From Paraburkholderia piptadeniae (GTDB taxonomy: Bacteria > Pseudomonadota > Gammaproteobacteria > Burkholderiales > Burkholderiaceae): a stretch of 64,000 nt of DNA. Numbering within the stretch: position 1 is the first letter of the stretch; each line of letters opens with the position of its first letter. Positions 25,078 through 33,291 of this stretch are shown here, piece by piece. Under the pieces are notes generated by a model. It ran no database searches, had not been told where the DNA came from, and saw nothing but the letters and a program-made list of their open reading frames with translations. The position numbers were made by a program, and so were the translations under genes. The stretch covers positions 99,967 through 163,966 of the forward strand of contig NZ_CYGY02000075.1 of NCBI RefSeq assembly GCF_900007165.1. The letters run 5' to 3'.

Positions 25078-25539
25078 ATGACAGACGCAGAAAAAAACGC
25101 GGAGGTCGTCAAGCTGCGGTTCATGCTGGGCGTCAAGCTGGCGGCCTTCAACCAGTTCGTGGCCGAGCGTCTGGGGCTGAACGTCACCGACCTCAAGTGC
25201 CTGGAAGTTGCCTGTTACGACGAGGTTCAGCCCGTCACGCCCGGAAGGCTGTCGAAACTCATGCGGTTGTCCCCAAGCAGTATCACGACGTCGCTCAAAC
25301 GTCTGGAAAAGGCCGGATTGATCAAACGGGAAACGGACCCTACTGACGGGAGGCGCATTCTGCTGCGTTTCGTCGCCGGGCGTCGAACGCTGATCAATGT
25401 GTGCTATGAGCAGATAAATCGCAGCCTCGCCGAATTCGACAGCAGACTCGATAGCACGGAACTGGAGAGCATCAGGAACTACCTTTCCGGTCTCGTGCAA
25501 ATCGTGGACGGCTACCTCGCGGAAAACCAGACGGACTGA
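25078..25539 (+). CDS. MarR-family transcriptional regulator
   Basis: 153 residues from ATG 25078 with GGGAGAG upstream. The frame is open from 25036, overlapping tadC, but the ribosome-binding site favours 25078. Winged helix-turn-helix of MarR type: helices TDLKCLEVACYD, then TPGRLSKLMRLSPSSITTSL and KRLEKAGLIKRETDPTDGRR, where the wing ends in R-R-I-L-L. A C-terminal dimerisation helix follows. It lies 32 bases after tadC and is probably co-transcribed, which suggests control of the Tad operon or of the methyltransferase-like gene that follows. The ligand is unknown. Confidence 0.85.
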   Translation: MTDAEKNAEVVKLRFMLGVKLAAFNQFVAERLGLNVTDLKCLEVACYDEVQPVTPGRLSKLMRLSPSSITTSLKRLEKAGLIKRETDPTDGRRILLRFVAGRRTLINVCYEQINRSLAEFDSRLDSTELESIRNYLSGLVQIVDGYLAENQTD

Positions 25540-25607
25540 CGGTCACGCACGATCACATACGGGCCGCCAGAGGATAACGAAGAGACAGGCGTGAATCGGG
25601 GAAAGAC

Positions 25608-26306
25608 ATGGGCACAATCATCGATCAAGAGGGGACTCCTGCCGCGCAACAGGAGCCATGTTTGAGCGAGGTCGGAGCCCCGGCTTCGCCGCGGGTCGGG
25701 GATGTGCTTCTCGAAGTCATGTCGCGGGTGTGCGCGGCGCTGATGCTGAGCATCTTCAGCTATATGGCGATCCTTCACTGGCGTGCCGATCCGGGGCGCA
25801 TCACGCTGCTGCTGCTCGTCGTCACGGAATGCTTCACGGTGGGCCTGTCGCTGTTTGCGCGCGTGCCTGTGCGGCGCGACTGGTCACCGTTCGCCTGGTT
25901 CTGCTCGATGGGGGCGACGTACTACTTTCTCGCGGTTCAACTCGCGCCGGGCGTGCGGCTCGTGCCGGAGTCGGTGGGGGGGGCACTTCAGGTTGCCGGG
26001 ATCTGCTGGCAGATTTTTGCCAAGGCGTCGCTCCGCCGTTCATTCGGACTTCTACCGGCAAACCGCGGTGTCATTTCCACAGGTGCGTACCGTTTTATAC
26101 GGCATCCGATGTATCTCGGCTATTTCATCGCGGATATGGGTTTTCTGCTGACGACCTTTGGTTTGCAGAACGTTCTCGTGTACGGTTTTCAGTTCGCGCT
26201 GCAGGGTGTGCGCATCATGCGTGAGGAACAGCTCCTGTCCTCCGATGAGAGCTACCGTCGTTATAAAGGCAAAGTGCGCTTTCGGATTATCCCCAGGGTG
26301 TTTTGA
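25608..26306 (+). CDS. isoprenylcysteine/phospholipid methyltransferase-like membrane protein
   Basis: 232 residues with four to five membrane spans. The C-terminal third carries the ICMT/PEMT signature: GAYRFIRHPMYLGYFIADMG near 150, then RIMREEQLLSSDESYRRYKG and VRFRIIPRVF. In the family this motif binds S-adenosylmethionine at the membrane, and substrates include lipids and prenylated or isoprenoid thiols. The N-terminal 35 residues are polar and cytoplasmic. It follows the MarR gene by 68 bases and may be in the same transcript. The substrate cannot be told from sequence. Confidence 0.75.
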   Translation: MGTIIDQEGTPAAQQEPCLSEVGAPASPRVGDVLLEVMSRVCAALMLSIFSYMAILHWRADPGRITLLLLVVTECFTVGLSLFARVPVRRDWSPFAWFCSMGATYYFLAVQLAPGVRLVPESVGGALQVAGICWQIFAKASLRRSFGLLPANRGVISTGAYRFIRHPMYLGYFIADMGFLLTTFGLQNVLVYGFQFALQGVRIMREEQLLSSDESYRRYKGKVRFRIIPRVF

Positions 26307-26463
26307 CCCGGTGAGCCGTACGCCTCCGCTGCGGCCACGACCGGCGCGCGACGAGATGCGGCTTGGATAGCACTTAGCGGATGAAAGGGATGACCGTGGC
26401 GCGGGTACGGCGATTTGCGTACGTTGTTGAGTGAAAAAACAGAGAAACTGATTGGGGGCTTAG

Positions 26464-27912
26464 GTGAAAAATACATTCATTATCGAAAGAACAACGATTT
26501 CCGAATCATGGGGCAGACCACCCTTTGCGATGTTGGTCGCATTGATCGGCTACGGCATCGTCCTGTTCGCAAGGCAGGTGCTAAATGACGGCGACACCTA
26601 CTGGCACATTGCAGCGGGCGACTGGATACTTCGGAACGGCTTCGTCCCGCACGCGGACCCGTTTTCGTTTTCTGCCGCGGGAGCGCCGTGGGTAGCGCAG
26701 GAGTGGCTGTCTGAGGTCACTATGGCGCTCGCCTACAAGGCTGGCGCCTGGGACGCCATCGTCATGCTATTCGGCGCCGTAACCGCGTTGGCATTTGGAC
26801 TGTTGGCGCATTTCCTTCGACGCTGGTTGACTCAACCGGCCGCGATGGTCCTGTTTATACTCGCAGCTGCATGTGTTGCGCCGAGCCTGCTTACGCGTCC
26901 GCACATTCTCGTGTTGCCGATCCTGGTGCTTTGGTCGGCCGGTTTGATTCTGGCGAAGGACAAGGGCACGTCGCCATCGCTGCTTCTGCTTCCACTCATG
27001 CTGCTCTGGGCGAATCTGCATGCCAGCTTCGTGTTTGGCCTTGTGCTTACGTTGCCGATTGCACTCGAAGCATTGGTCGAGACGAAGGCGGACCGGGGCC
27101 GGGTTGTACGCAGTTGGGGCATATTCTTCGTCGCGGCAACCGCGGTATCGCTCTTGACTCCGAACGGCTTGCATGGCCTGCTGTACCCGTTCGAAGTGTT
27201 GAGCATGCCGCATCTCTCGTTTATTGGGGAGTTTGCGCCGACCGATTTCGGGAAATTTCAGCCTTTGGAAGGGATTTTGATGGCGTTGCTCTATTTCGCG
27301 TTCACCCGCCAGATTCGCCTTCCGATCCCTCGGCTGATCCTGCTCATTGGACTGCTCCATCTCGCGCTTCAGCATGGGCGTAATCAGATGATCGCTGGCA
27401 TCGTGGGTGCACTGATTCTGGCGGAGCCGATTGGTCGTGCTCTCGGCGGCGGACGAGATGAGAGCGCAGATTGCCTTCCTTCAGTGCGTTGGGCTTTCTT
27501 AGGGCTGGCTTACGTGATGCTGCTTACCGTATTCCGCGTGGCGCATCCTGTTGTGCACACCGATGATGGCGCGTCACCAACTACTGCGCTCAATCACGTT
27601 CCGGCAGAGATTTTGCGGCAGCCTGTTTTCAACAGCTATGAATTCGGCGGCTATTTGATATTCAGGAATATCAAACCATTCATCGATGGCCGCGCTGACG
27701 TATACGGGGATGAATTCCTTGCAAATTACGTCGCAGCCACGACGCCGAATGGCGCTGCTTTTGAGCGGATCGTAGAGAAATACGGAATCCGCTGGGCGAT
27801 CCTGAACGCGAAGAGTACCACGCTAGACATGTTAGATGCACTTCCACACTGGCGGCGTCTGTACGCGGATCGTATTGCAGTGGTGTACGTCCGCGATGAA
27901 AAGCGACAATAG
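26464..27912 (+). CDS. large polytopic membrane protein, glycosyltransferase-C-like
   Basis: 482 residues from GTG 26464, with GGGGG eight bases upstream. About ten hydrophobic spans. A first loop has DGDTYWHIAAGDWILRNG, then DPFSFSAAG and WVAQEWLSEV, which resembles the Asp-containing first periplasmic loop of GT-C (dolichyl/undecaprenyl-phosphate-sugar dependent) transferases. The C-terminal 120 residues are soluble (YEFGGYLIFRNIKPFIDGRA, then YGIRWAILNAKS). I infer a role in glycan or lipid modification because GtrA and a broken GtrB follow directly, but the catalytic assignment is tentative. AT content is slightly higher than in the Tad genes. Confidence 0.6.
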   Translation: MKNTFIIERTTISESWGRPPFAMLVALIGYGIVLFARQVLNDGDTYWHIAAGDWILRNGFVPHADPFSFSAAGAPWVAQEWLSEVTMALAYKAGAWDAIVMLFGAVTALAFGLLAHFLRRWLTQPAAMVLFILAAACVAPSLLTRPHILVLPILVLWSAGLILAKDKGTSPSLLLLPLMLLWANLHASFVFGLVLTLPIALEALVETKADRGRVVRSWGIFFVAATAVSLLTPNGLHGLLYPFEVLSMPHLSFIGEFAPTDFGKFQPLEGILMALLYFAFTRQIRLPIPRLILLIGLLHLALQHGRNQMIAGIVGALILAEPIGRALGGGRDESADCLPSVRWAFLGLAYVMLLTVFRVAHPVVHTDDGASPTTALNHVPAEILRQPVFNSYEFGGYLIFRNIKPFIDGRADVYGDEFLANYVAATTPNGAAFERIVEKYGIRWAILNAKSTTLDMLDALPHWRRLYADRIAVVYVRDEKRQ

Positions 27913-28028
27913 CTGGTCGCGCATCGTTTCCTGGCATGGACTCGAACAATTCATGGACGGTTCCAATGTATTCAGGATACGATCGCTGGATCGGCACGTT
28001 GGACGATTCTTCGTACTGCAACGCTTTC

Positions 28029-28445
28029 ATGGCACGACGGCCAATGAAACTGTTTCGCCATTCGTCGGTGCGATATGCGCTGGTAGGCGTGTCGAACTCC
28101 GCGGTCAGATTCGCCGTGATCTGGCTAACCCTGCGCGGGTTCGGCCTTGACGACGTCGCCGCCAATGTCAGCGGCTACGCGGTGGGCTTTCTATGGAGCT
28201 TCGCGCTGAATCGCGCGTGGACGTTTCGCCATCACGGCCCGGCGGGGAGTGGCTTGCTCAGGTACGCGGTCCTGTGTCTTCTGGCTTACGGCGCGAATCT
28301 GCTTATCGTCGCGTGGCTCGGCGGACAACTGGGGCACGGCAAGCTGATCGTGCAGATTTGTGGAGTCTTGACGTACACGGTGTTTGCATACGCGGGATCA
28401 CGGCTTTATGCGTTCCCGCCAGATCGGATACCCACTCCGGAATGA
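28029..28445 (+). CDS. gtrA: GtrA-family flippase-like membrane protein
   Basis: 138 residues from ATG 28029 (MARRPMKLF). Neither 27936, 27966, 28029 nor 28044 has a strong ribosome-binding site, so the start is uncertain. Four spans and the GtrA pattern: RYALVGVSNSAVRFAVIWLT near the start, VSGYAVGFLWSFALNRAWTF in the middle, then LLRYAVLCLLAYGANLLIVA and a last span. GtrA proteins are thought to flip undecaprenyl-phosphate-glucose or similar carriers. The usual partner GtrB lies immediately downstream but is frameshifted, so the pair is probably non-functional unless another GtrB exists. Confidence 0.78.
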   Translation: MARRPMKLFRHSSVRYALVGVSNSAVRFAVIWLTLRGFGLDDVAANVSGYAVGFLWSFALNRAWTFRHHGPAGSGLLRYAVLCLLAYGANLLIVAWLGGQLGHGKLIVQICGVLTYTVFAYAGSRLYAFPPDRIPTPE

Positions 28446-28481
28446 CAGAGTGCTGCATCACTAACAAAGACGGGGGGCGTC

Positions 28482-29508
28482 ATGCTGGCACTGATTCTGA
28501 CGATTCCATGCTACAACGAAGAGGCCGTTCTGCCGGAGACGGCAAAGCGTGCGTGCGCTAACGTTGCTTGATAAGCTCGGGACGATGGCGCTATCGACAG
28601 GCATAGCGAAGTCACTTTCATTGATGACGGTTCCCGCGACGGGACGTGGGCGCTGATCGAAGCATTGCATTCGGTCGATGAGCGCATCCGTGGCATCAAG
28701 CTTTCGCGCAATCAGGGACATCAGAACGCGTTGCGGGCTCGGACTGCTGAGCGCGCCAGGAGACGTGCTGGTCAGTCTCGACGCGGACCTGCAGGTCGAC
28801 CTTGATGCGATTCCCCGCATGCTCGCCGCGCATCGCAGCGGCGCGGAGATCGTGTACGGCGTGCGGTCGCGCCGCGACACCGATACGTTTTTCAAGCGCG
28901 TTACAGCCCAAAGCCATTACCGCCTACTGCGCCGGCTCGGCGTCGAAGCGCTGCCGGACCACGCCGACTTTCGCTTGATGAGCCGACGCGTACTCGAGGC
29001 GCTGCGCGATTTCCGCGAAGTCATCCTGTTTCTTCGAGGGATCATTCCGCTGCTCGGCTTTCGGACCGCGATCGTCGAATATGAGCGCCATGCCCAGCTT
29101 TGCTGGCGAGAGCAAGTACCCGCTGATCAAGATGCTCGCGCTTGCGTTCGACGGTATCGCGTCGTTTTCATCGAGGCCGCTGCAGTTGAGTACCTACGCT
29201 GGAGCGACCCTGTCGATGGCATCAGTCGCCATATCGGTCTTTGGGCGCTCTTCGCCCGATTGTTCACCGATCTGACAGTGCCGGGTTGGGCGTCAACCGT
29301 GATGCCGATTTGTTTTCTCTGTGGTTTGCAAATGCTCTTTCTCGGCGTGATCGGCGGTTATGTGGCGAAGATATACTCGGAAACCAAGCAACGGCCGAGA
29401 TTCATTGTTGAGAAAGCGCTGAGCATTTTGCTGCGCGATGCGACGAAACGCTTCGGCACGTCAGTTGTGCCTTGCAGTGAATTTCGCAGGGGGCAATTCT
29501 TAAAATGA
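28482..29508 (+). pseudogene. gtrB: GtrB-type polyisoprenyl-phosphate glycosyltransferase, frameshifted
   Basis: The pieces form one GT2 enzyme in changing frames. 28482 starts MLALILTIPCYNEEAVLPET and stops at about 28570. Another frame gives EVTFIDDGSRDGTWALIEAL and LSRNQGHQNALRA. An extra base near 28739 shifts to GLLSAPGDVLVSLDADLQVD and the HADFRLMSRRVLEALRDF motif. Near 29093 the frame shifts again (FAGESKYPLIKMLALAFDG) and near 29255 it returns for the two C-terminal spans (MPICFLCGLQMLFLGVIGGY). All domains are present in order, so the enzyme was once complete. At least four frameshifts are needed, too many for sequencing error alone. Confidence 0.8.
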
Positions 29509-29880
29509 ATAAAACGGAATTTGACAGTTTCGCGAACGAATACTCGCATTGACGTCGAATTCGCAGGTATTGACTGCCCTCACGGTCAGAGGATTGTATG
29601 GATTGTGTTTGAAGATCGCGAGTGTTCCCGAGGGCTCGAGGACTCGTCCGATCTCGCGTAATAGCGGCACGTGCTCTATATGAGCAATGTGGTGAAATAC
29701 GCACATTGCGTACGCAAGATCAAACTTCCCTTCCTCGAACGGCAGATTCAGCCCATCGAAATGCGCAAAGTTCGCGTGCTCCGGGAACCGCCTTGCGGCA
29801 ACTTCCAGTGAGCGCCTGGACACGTTAACGCACGGTTGATTGCAGCGCACCGGATGAAAAACGCTTGAGGGTACACGCAT
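29504..29880. pseudogene. SAM-dependent methyltransferase split by an inversion
   Basis: On the + strand ATG 29504 begins MNKTEFDSFANEYSH and then stops at 29549. The rest of the same kind of protein is on the minus strand, 29880 to 29550: VSRRSLEVAARRFPEHANFA, then LPFEEGKFDLAYAMCVFHHI, LREIGRVLEPSGTLAIFKHN, and P-Y-N-P-L-T-V-R-A-V-N-T-C. This is the C-terminal half of a class I (type 11) methyltransferase: motif II-like FDLAYAM and post-motif LREIGRVLEPSG are there, but motif I (the glycine-rich SAM loop) is missing. The simplest reading is an inversion of the gene's 3' part with loss of the middle. Confidence 0.65.
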
Positions 29881-30034
29881 CCGGGCGAATGCCCGCGGGA
29901 AGATATGACTGGCATCCCGCTGGGCGCTCAGTACGCCGTCTATGCATCGAAATCGTGACCTTTGTTACTAAGAGCTCGGCTCTCTAAAGACCCCTCTGTA
30001 CGGTGCGCATGCCTGAGGATGTTCCCGCAGGCGC

Positions 30035-30232
30035 GAAGGCGCCGCGCACGACGAGAGCGAAGGCATCGAGCAGATCAACAACGCGATCGGCCAGATCGAC
30101 GAAGTGACGCAGCAGAATGCGGCGCTTGTGCAACAGGCGGCGGCCGCCGCGAAATCACTCGAAGCGCAGGCGATAGTACTGCGCGAGGCGGTGGCGGTGT
30201 TTCGCGTGGAGGCCGCTGCTGGCGTTACCTAA
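30035..30232 (+). pseudogene. C-terminal fragment of a methyl-accepting chemotaxis protein
   Basis: About 65 codons read H-D-E-S-E-G-I-E-Q-I-N-N-A-I-G-Q-I-D-E-V, then TQQNAALVQQAAAAAKSLEA and a tail AVAVFRVEAAAG before TAA. The segment matches the last 65 codons of the intact MCP at 8192-9757 with scattered differences, so it came from a paralogue and not from that gene directly. No start codon or upstream half is present. Confidence 0.8.
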
Positions 30233-30573
30233 AAGCCTCAGACGTCCGGATAAGTCTTACAAGTCTTGCGAGGTCGTCCCCTCCGGAATAGCTGACCCGT
30301 TTCACGCTACGCTTTTGGATTGGCCCGACGAGTGACCTCCGAAGGCAGCGACTCGCTTGACCGCCTGATGCGGAGGGGCTGTTGGTTAGAAATTCGACAA
30401 TACCTCATGCATTTTTGTTTGAGCCCAGAAAACTGGGCAACACATATCAGCACTAGCACAGTCTCTTTCGGATGGAGACTTGACTTCGCTACGGAGAAGC
30501 GACGATAGGTCTGGCTCTGGTGTTCATGGCGCGAGGCGCGATGCATGGGAGCCTTCACTACCGAGGTGGAAAT

Positions 30574-30693
30574 ATGCTGGAACTGATCGAGATCTCGCGG
30601 CTCTTTCTCGCGTCGCTTGCCGCGTCTGGCGTCGCAGGCTGGTACAGCTTCGATGTCGTCGAATATTTCAAGAACAGCAAGTCGGAGGAGTAA
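30574..30693 (+). CDS. 39-residue small protein, first gene of a microprotein pair
   Basis: MLELIEISRLFLASLAASGV, then AGWYSFDVVEYFKNSKSEE, 39 residues. ATG 30574 has GAGGTGG five bases upstream. An amphipathic to hydrophobic N-terminal helix is followed by a charged end. Its TAA is followed without gap by the ATG of the next gene, and its last codons (TCGGAGGAG) supply the ribosome-binding site for that gene, so the two are coupled. I do not recognise the family. It is hidden under a longer noise frame on the same strand. Confidence 0.6.
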   Translation: MLELIEISRLFLASLAASGVAGWYSFDVVEYFKNSKSEE

Positions 30694-30954
30694 ATGCGCG
30701 CTGCGGACTGGCTGACGTTGTCCTACGTGAAGTTCATGGCGCTGCCTTTCTTCGCGCGCAGGGCAATTATCTTTGTCGTATCGCTCGCGCTGTGGTGGTT
30801 CGCCGCCATGCTCGCGAGCATGCATGTGAACAACGACCTGTGCGTTGTGTTGCTTCTCATAGGCGCGGCAGGCGCGATCTGGTCCAGCGAACTGTGGCGT
30901 ATGTGGAAGATGTTCGCCATCGTAGTGGCGGTCTGTCTGGCGATCATGAAGTAA
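30694..30954 (+). CDS. small membrane protein, second gene of a microprotein pair
   Basis: 86 residues, starting immediately after the preceding stop (TAA-ATG). Shine-Dalgarno CGGAGGAG lies within the upstream gene. Two or three hydrophobic spans: RAIIFVVSLALWWFAAMLAS, LCVVLLLIGAAGAIW and WKMFAIVVAVCLAIM. It is rich in Trp and Met. An inner-membrane location is inferred. A strong terminator follows at 30975, so the pair forms a two-gene transcription unit. Function unknown. Confidence 0.65.
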   Translation: MRAADWLTLSYVKFMALPFFARRAIIFVVSLALWWFAAMLASMHVNNDLCVVLLLIGAAGAIWSSELWRMWKMFAIVVAVCLAIMK

Positions 30955-30974
30955 TCGAAGCGCAGCATAAAAAG

Positions 30975-31002
30975 CGGCTCCCTAATACCGGGGGCCGTTT
31001 TT
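30975..31002 (+). terminator. rho-independent terminator of the microprotein pair
   Basis: CGGCTCCC (30975-30982) pairs with GGGGGCCG (30990-30997, one T-G pair) around a 7-base loop, followed by TTTTT. An A-run precedes the stem, so it may also work on the minus strand. It lies 20 bases after the stop codon at 30954. Confidence 0.85.
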
Positions 31003-31188
31003 GCGGGAGCACCATTATGCGATTCCGGCATCGGCTTGAAGCACATGGGTTCTCGTCCAGCATGGTGGCCACGGTCAACGGGATGCTGCAGGCGAGGGAT
31101 CGATACTCAAGATGGGCTTTCCGGGAAGCTTTATTTCAAGCAGAATTGGGGCTATCCTGACCTTGAATTCTCGAAACGGAGAACGACG

Positions 31189-31308
31189 ATGGGTTTCGGT
31201 GTTGTTGCGTTGGTTCTGACGGCTGCGATTTGTGCATATGGTGTGCACATGAGCAATCTGGGACGCAAAGCGGATCGCGCACGTCGGCACCCGCGCGTAC
31301 CCCGCTAA
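31189..31308 (+). CDS. 39-residue single-span membrane microprotein, family copy 4
   Basis: 39 residues from ATG 31189 with AACGGAGA eight bases upstream, the same start context as copies 1 and 3. Hydrophobic span GFGVVALVLTAAICAYGVHM, then the tail S-N-L-G-R-K-A-D-R-A-R-R-H-P-R-V-P-R. It begins MGFG like copy 3 (MGFS), and G-R-K-A-D-R-A-R-R is identical between the two, although they are 25 kb apart. A hairpin follows at 31347. Function unknown, with the tail expected on the cytoplasmic side. Confidence 0.72.
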   Translation: MGFGVVALVLTAAICAYGVHMSNLGRKADRARRHPRVPR

Positions 31309-31346
31309 TTCCTGCGCGGAACGGTTTTTGGTCGGCCCGTCTTGAA

Positions 31347-31366
31347 GCCGCACCTGCGCGTGCGGC
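31347..31366 (+). terminator. probable terminator after microprotein copy 4
   Basis: GCCGCAC (31347-31353) and GTGCGGC (31360-31366) form a perfect 7-bp stem with loop CTGCGC. The following bases AATCTCATTTCT are T-rich but not a clean run. It lies 38 bases after the stop codon. Confidence 0.5.
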
Positions 31367-31544
31367 AATCTCATTTCTCGATTGACAGGTCGTAACTTAA
31401 ACGGATGCAGTGTCCTCGGTCGACGCTCGGGATGACAATTCAGCTCCGTCCCGCTCGTTCGTTTTCATCCGTGTTTCCGAAGGTGCGGCGTTGCAGTAAC
31501 GCTTGGCGCGTGCCTGCGCCGCATTTCACCAGACAGGCCTGCCG

Positions 31545-33086
31545 CTAGACTCCGGTGCGCCCGTACTGATCGTCGAATCGCACGATATCGTCTTCACCCA
31601 GATAACCGCCCGACTGCACCTCGATGATCTCGAGCGGCGTCTTGCCCGGATTTTCCAGCCGGTGCTGCACGCCGAGCGGAATGTAGGTCGACTGGTTTTC
31701 GGTCAGCAGGAACGTTTCGTCGCCGCGCGTCACGCGCGCCGTGCCGCGCACGACGATCCAGTGCTCTGCACGATGATGATGCATCTGCAACGATAGCCGC
31801 CCGCCCGGCTTCACGACGATTCGCTTCACCTGGAAGCGGTCGCCGCGATCGATCGAGTCGTAGCAGCCCCACGGCCGCTCGACTTTGCGGTGCACCTTCG
31901 CTTCCGTGTCCTTCGCGGCGTTCAGCCGGTTCACGATCGCCTTGACGTCCTGCACGCGGTCTTTCGCGGCGACGAGCACGGCATCCGCCGTCTCGACCAC
32001 CACGACGCCGGTCACGCCGACACACGCTACGAGGCGTCCTTCGGAATGCGCATACGTGTCGCTCGCGCTCTCCAGCAGCACGCGGCCGCGCGCGACGTTG
32101 CCTGCCGCATCCTTCGCGCTGATGTTCCAGACGGCGTCCCATGCGCCGATATCGGACCAACCCGCCGTCAGCGGCACGATGATGCCCGTCAGCTTTGGAT
32201 CGTCGCCGATGCGTTCCATCACCGCGTAGTCGATCGAGTCGCTCGGGCATGCGGTGAACGCGGCGCGGTTGATCATCAACGCGCCGTCGCGATCCGTGCA
32301 TGCGCTGTCATACGCCGCGCGGCATGCGGCCGCGATGTCGGGCCGGCACGAAGCGATGGCCGCGAGCCATACCGACGCGCGCATCACGAAGATGCCGCTG
32401 TTCCACCAGTACTCGCCCGACGCGACATAGCACTCGGCCGTTTCCTGCGCGGGCTTTTCGACAAAGCGCTCGATGGAACGCGCGCCGTGCGCGTCGGCGG
32501 GCAGGCCCGTCTTGATGTAGCCATAGCCCGTTTCCGCGCGCTCGGGCGGCACGCCCAGTGCGACGATCGCATCGTGCAGCGCATGCTGGACGGCTTGCTG
32601 CAACGTGGCGGCGAACGCGGCGTCATCGACGATCAGATGATCGGCGGGCATCACGACGAGAACGGGGTCTTCGGCTTGCGGCGCGTCCGCGAGCGCGGCA
32701 AGCGCGGCGACCGTCAGCGCGGGCGCTGTGTTGCGCGGCGCGGGTTCGAGCACGACACGCGATTCGCACACGCAGCGCTCGAGCCGTTCCTTCGTCGGCA
32801 GCCGCAGTTCTTCGCTGCAGACGACGAGTGCCCGCTGCGTTCTCGCGATATGTTGGGTCGGAAGTCCAGGCGTCGGCACGCGCAGCGCTTCCGTTCTGCG
32901 CAACGTCGCTTCGAGCAGCGATTCGTCGCTCGTCAGGCCGATCAGCTGTTTCGGGCATTGCTCGCGCGACAGCGGCCACAGACGTGTGCCCGAGCCTCCT
33001 GCCAGCACGACAGGCTGGACGATGCAAGCGGGCTGCGTCGCGTGCCCGAGAGCGTCCTTGACGGACGCTTCTGCGATGACGTTCAT
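31545..33086 (-). CDS. manC: mannose-1-phosphate guanylyltransferase / mannose-6-phosphate isomerase
   Basis: 513 residues. The ATG at 33086 has GGAGGG three bases upstream. Bifunctional type II enzyme (AlgA/XanB/ManC). The N-terminal pyrophosphorylase domain has QPVVLAGGSGTRLWPLSREQ near 24-43, VVMPADHLIVDD near 140 and FVEKP near 200. The C-terminal cupin isomerase domain has RPWGCYDSIDRGDRFQVKRI, then MHHHRAEHWIVVRGTARVTR with the metal-binding His residues. It makes GDP-mannose from mannose-1-phosphate and interconverts mannose-6-P and fructose-6-P. With ManB at 48740 it supplies GDP-mannose for the neighbouring cluster. Intact. The 546-codon frame opposite is a shadow. Confidence 0.95.
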   Translation of the reverse strand: MNVIAEASVKDALGHATQPACIVQPVVLAGGSGTRLWPLSREQCPKQLIGLTSDESLLEATLRRTEALRVPTPGLPTQHIARTQRALVVCSEELRLPTKERLERCVCESRVVLEPAPRNTAPALTVAALAALADAPQAEDPVLVVMPADHLIVDDAAFAATLQQAVQHALHDAIVALGVPPERAETGYGYIKTGLPADAHGARSIERFVEKPAQETAECYVASGEYWWNSGIFVMRASVWLAAIASCRPDIAAACRAAYDSACTDRDGALMINRAAFTACPSDSIDYAVMERIGDDPKLTGIIVPLTAGWSDIGAWDAVWNISAKDAAGNVARGRVLLESASDTYAHSEGRLVACVGVTGVVVVETADAVLVAAKDRVQDVKAIVNRLNAAKDTEAKVHRKVERPWGCYDSIDRGDRFQVKRIVVKPGGRLSLQMHHHRAEHWIVVRGTARVTRGDETFLLTENQSTYIPLGVQHRLENPGKTPLEIIEVQSGGYLGEDDIVRFDDQYGRTGV

Positions 33087-33236
33087 TTTCCCTCCGAAGA
33101 CGCCGGGACGAAGCGGGTGCCGCAGCGCCCCTCATGTCCGGGATTGAAGCATCAGAGGGAGGGAATTTCTGTGCGTCGGTGCACAGAACGGCAGGCGGAA
33201 AGAAGAAGAGGAGGTGGAAAGAGCGGGAAGGAAGCG

Positions 33237-33264
33237 GAACGGATCGCGGCGGAGCGATCCGTTC
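33237..33264 (-). terminator. hairpin downstream of galE
   Basis: GAACGGATCGC (33237-33247) and GCGATCCGTTC (33254-33264) form a perfect 11-bp stem with a 6-base loop, 27 bases past the galE stop. The downstream bases on the minus strand are pyrimidine-rich but without a T-run, so it may protect the mRNA end as much as terminate. Confidence 0.55.
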
Positions 33265-33291
33265 ATGGGTGCAATCTGCGTGTGATCGCGC

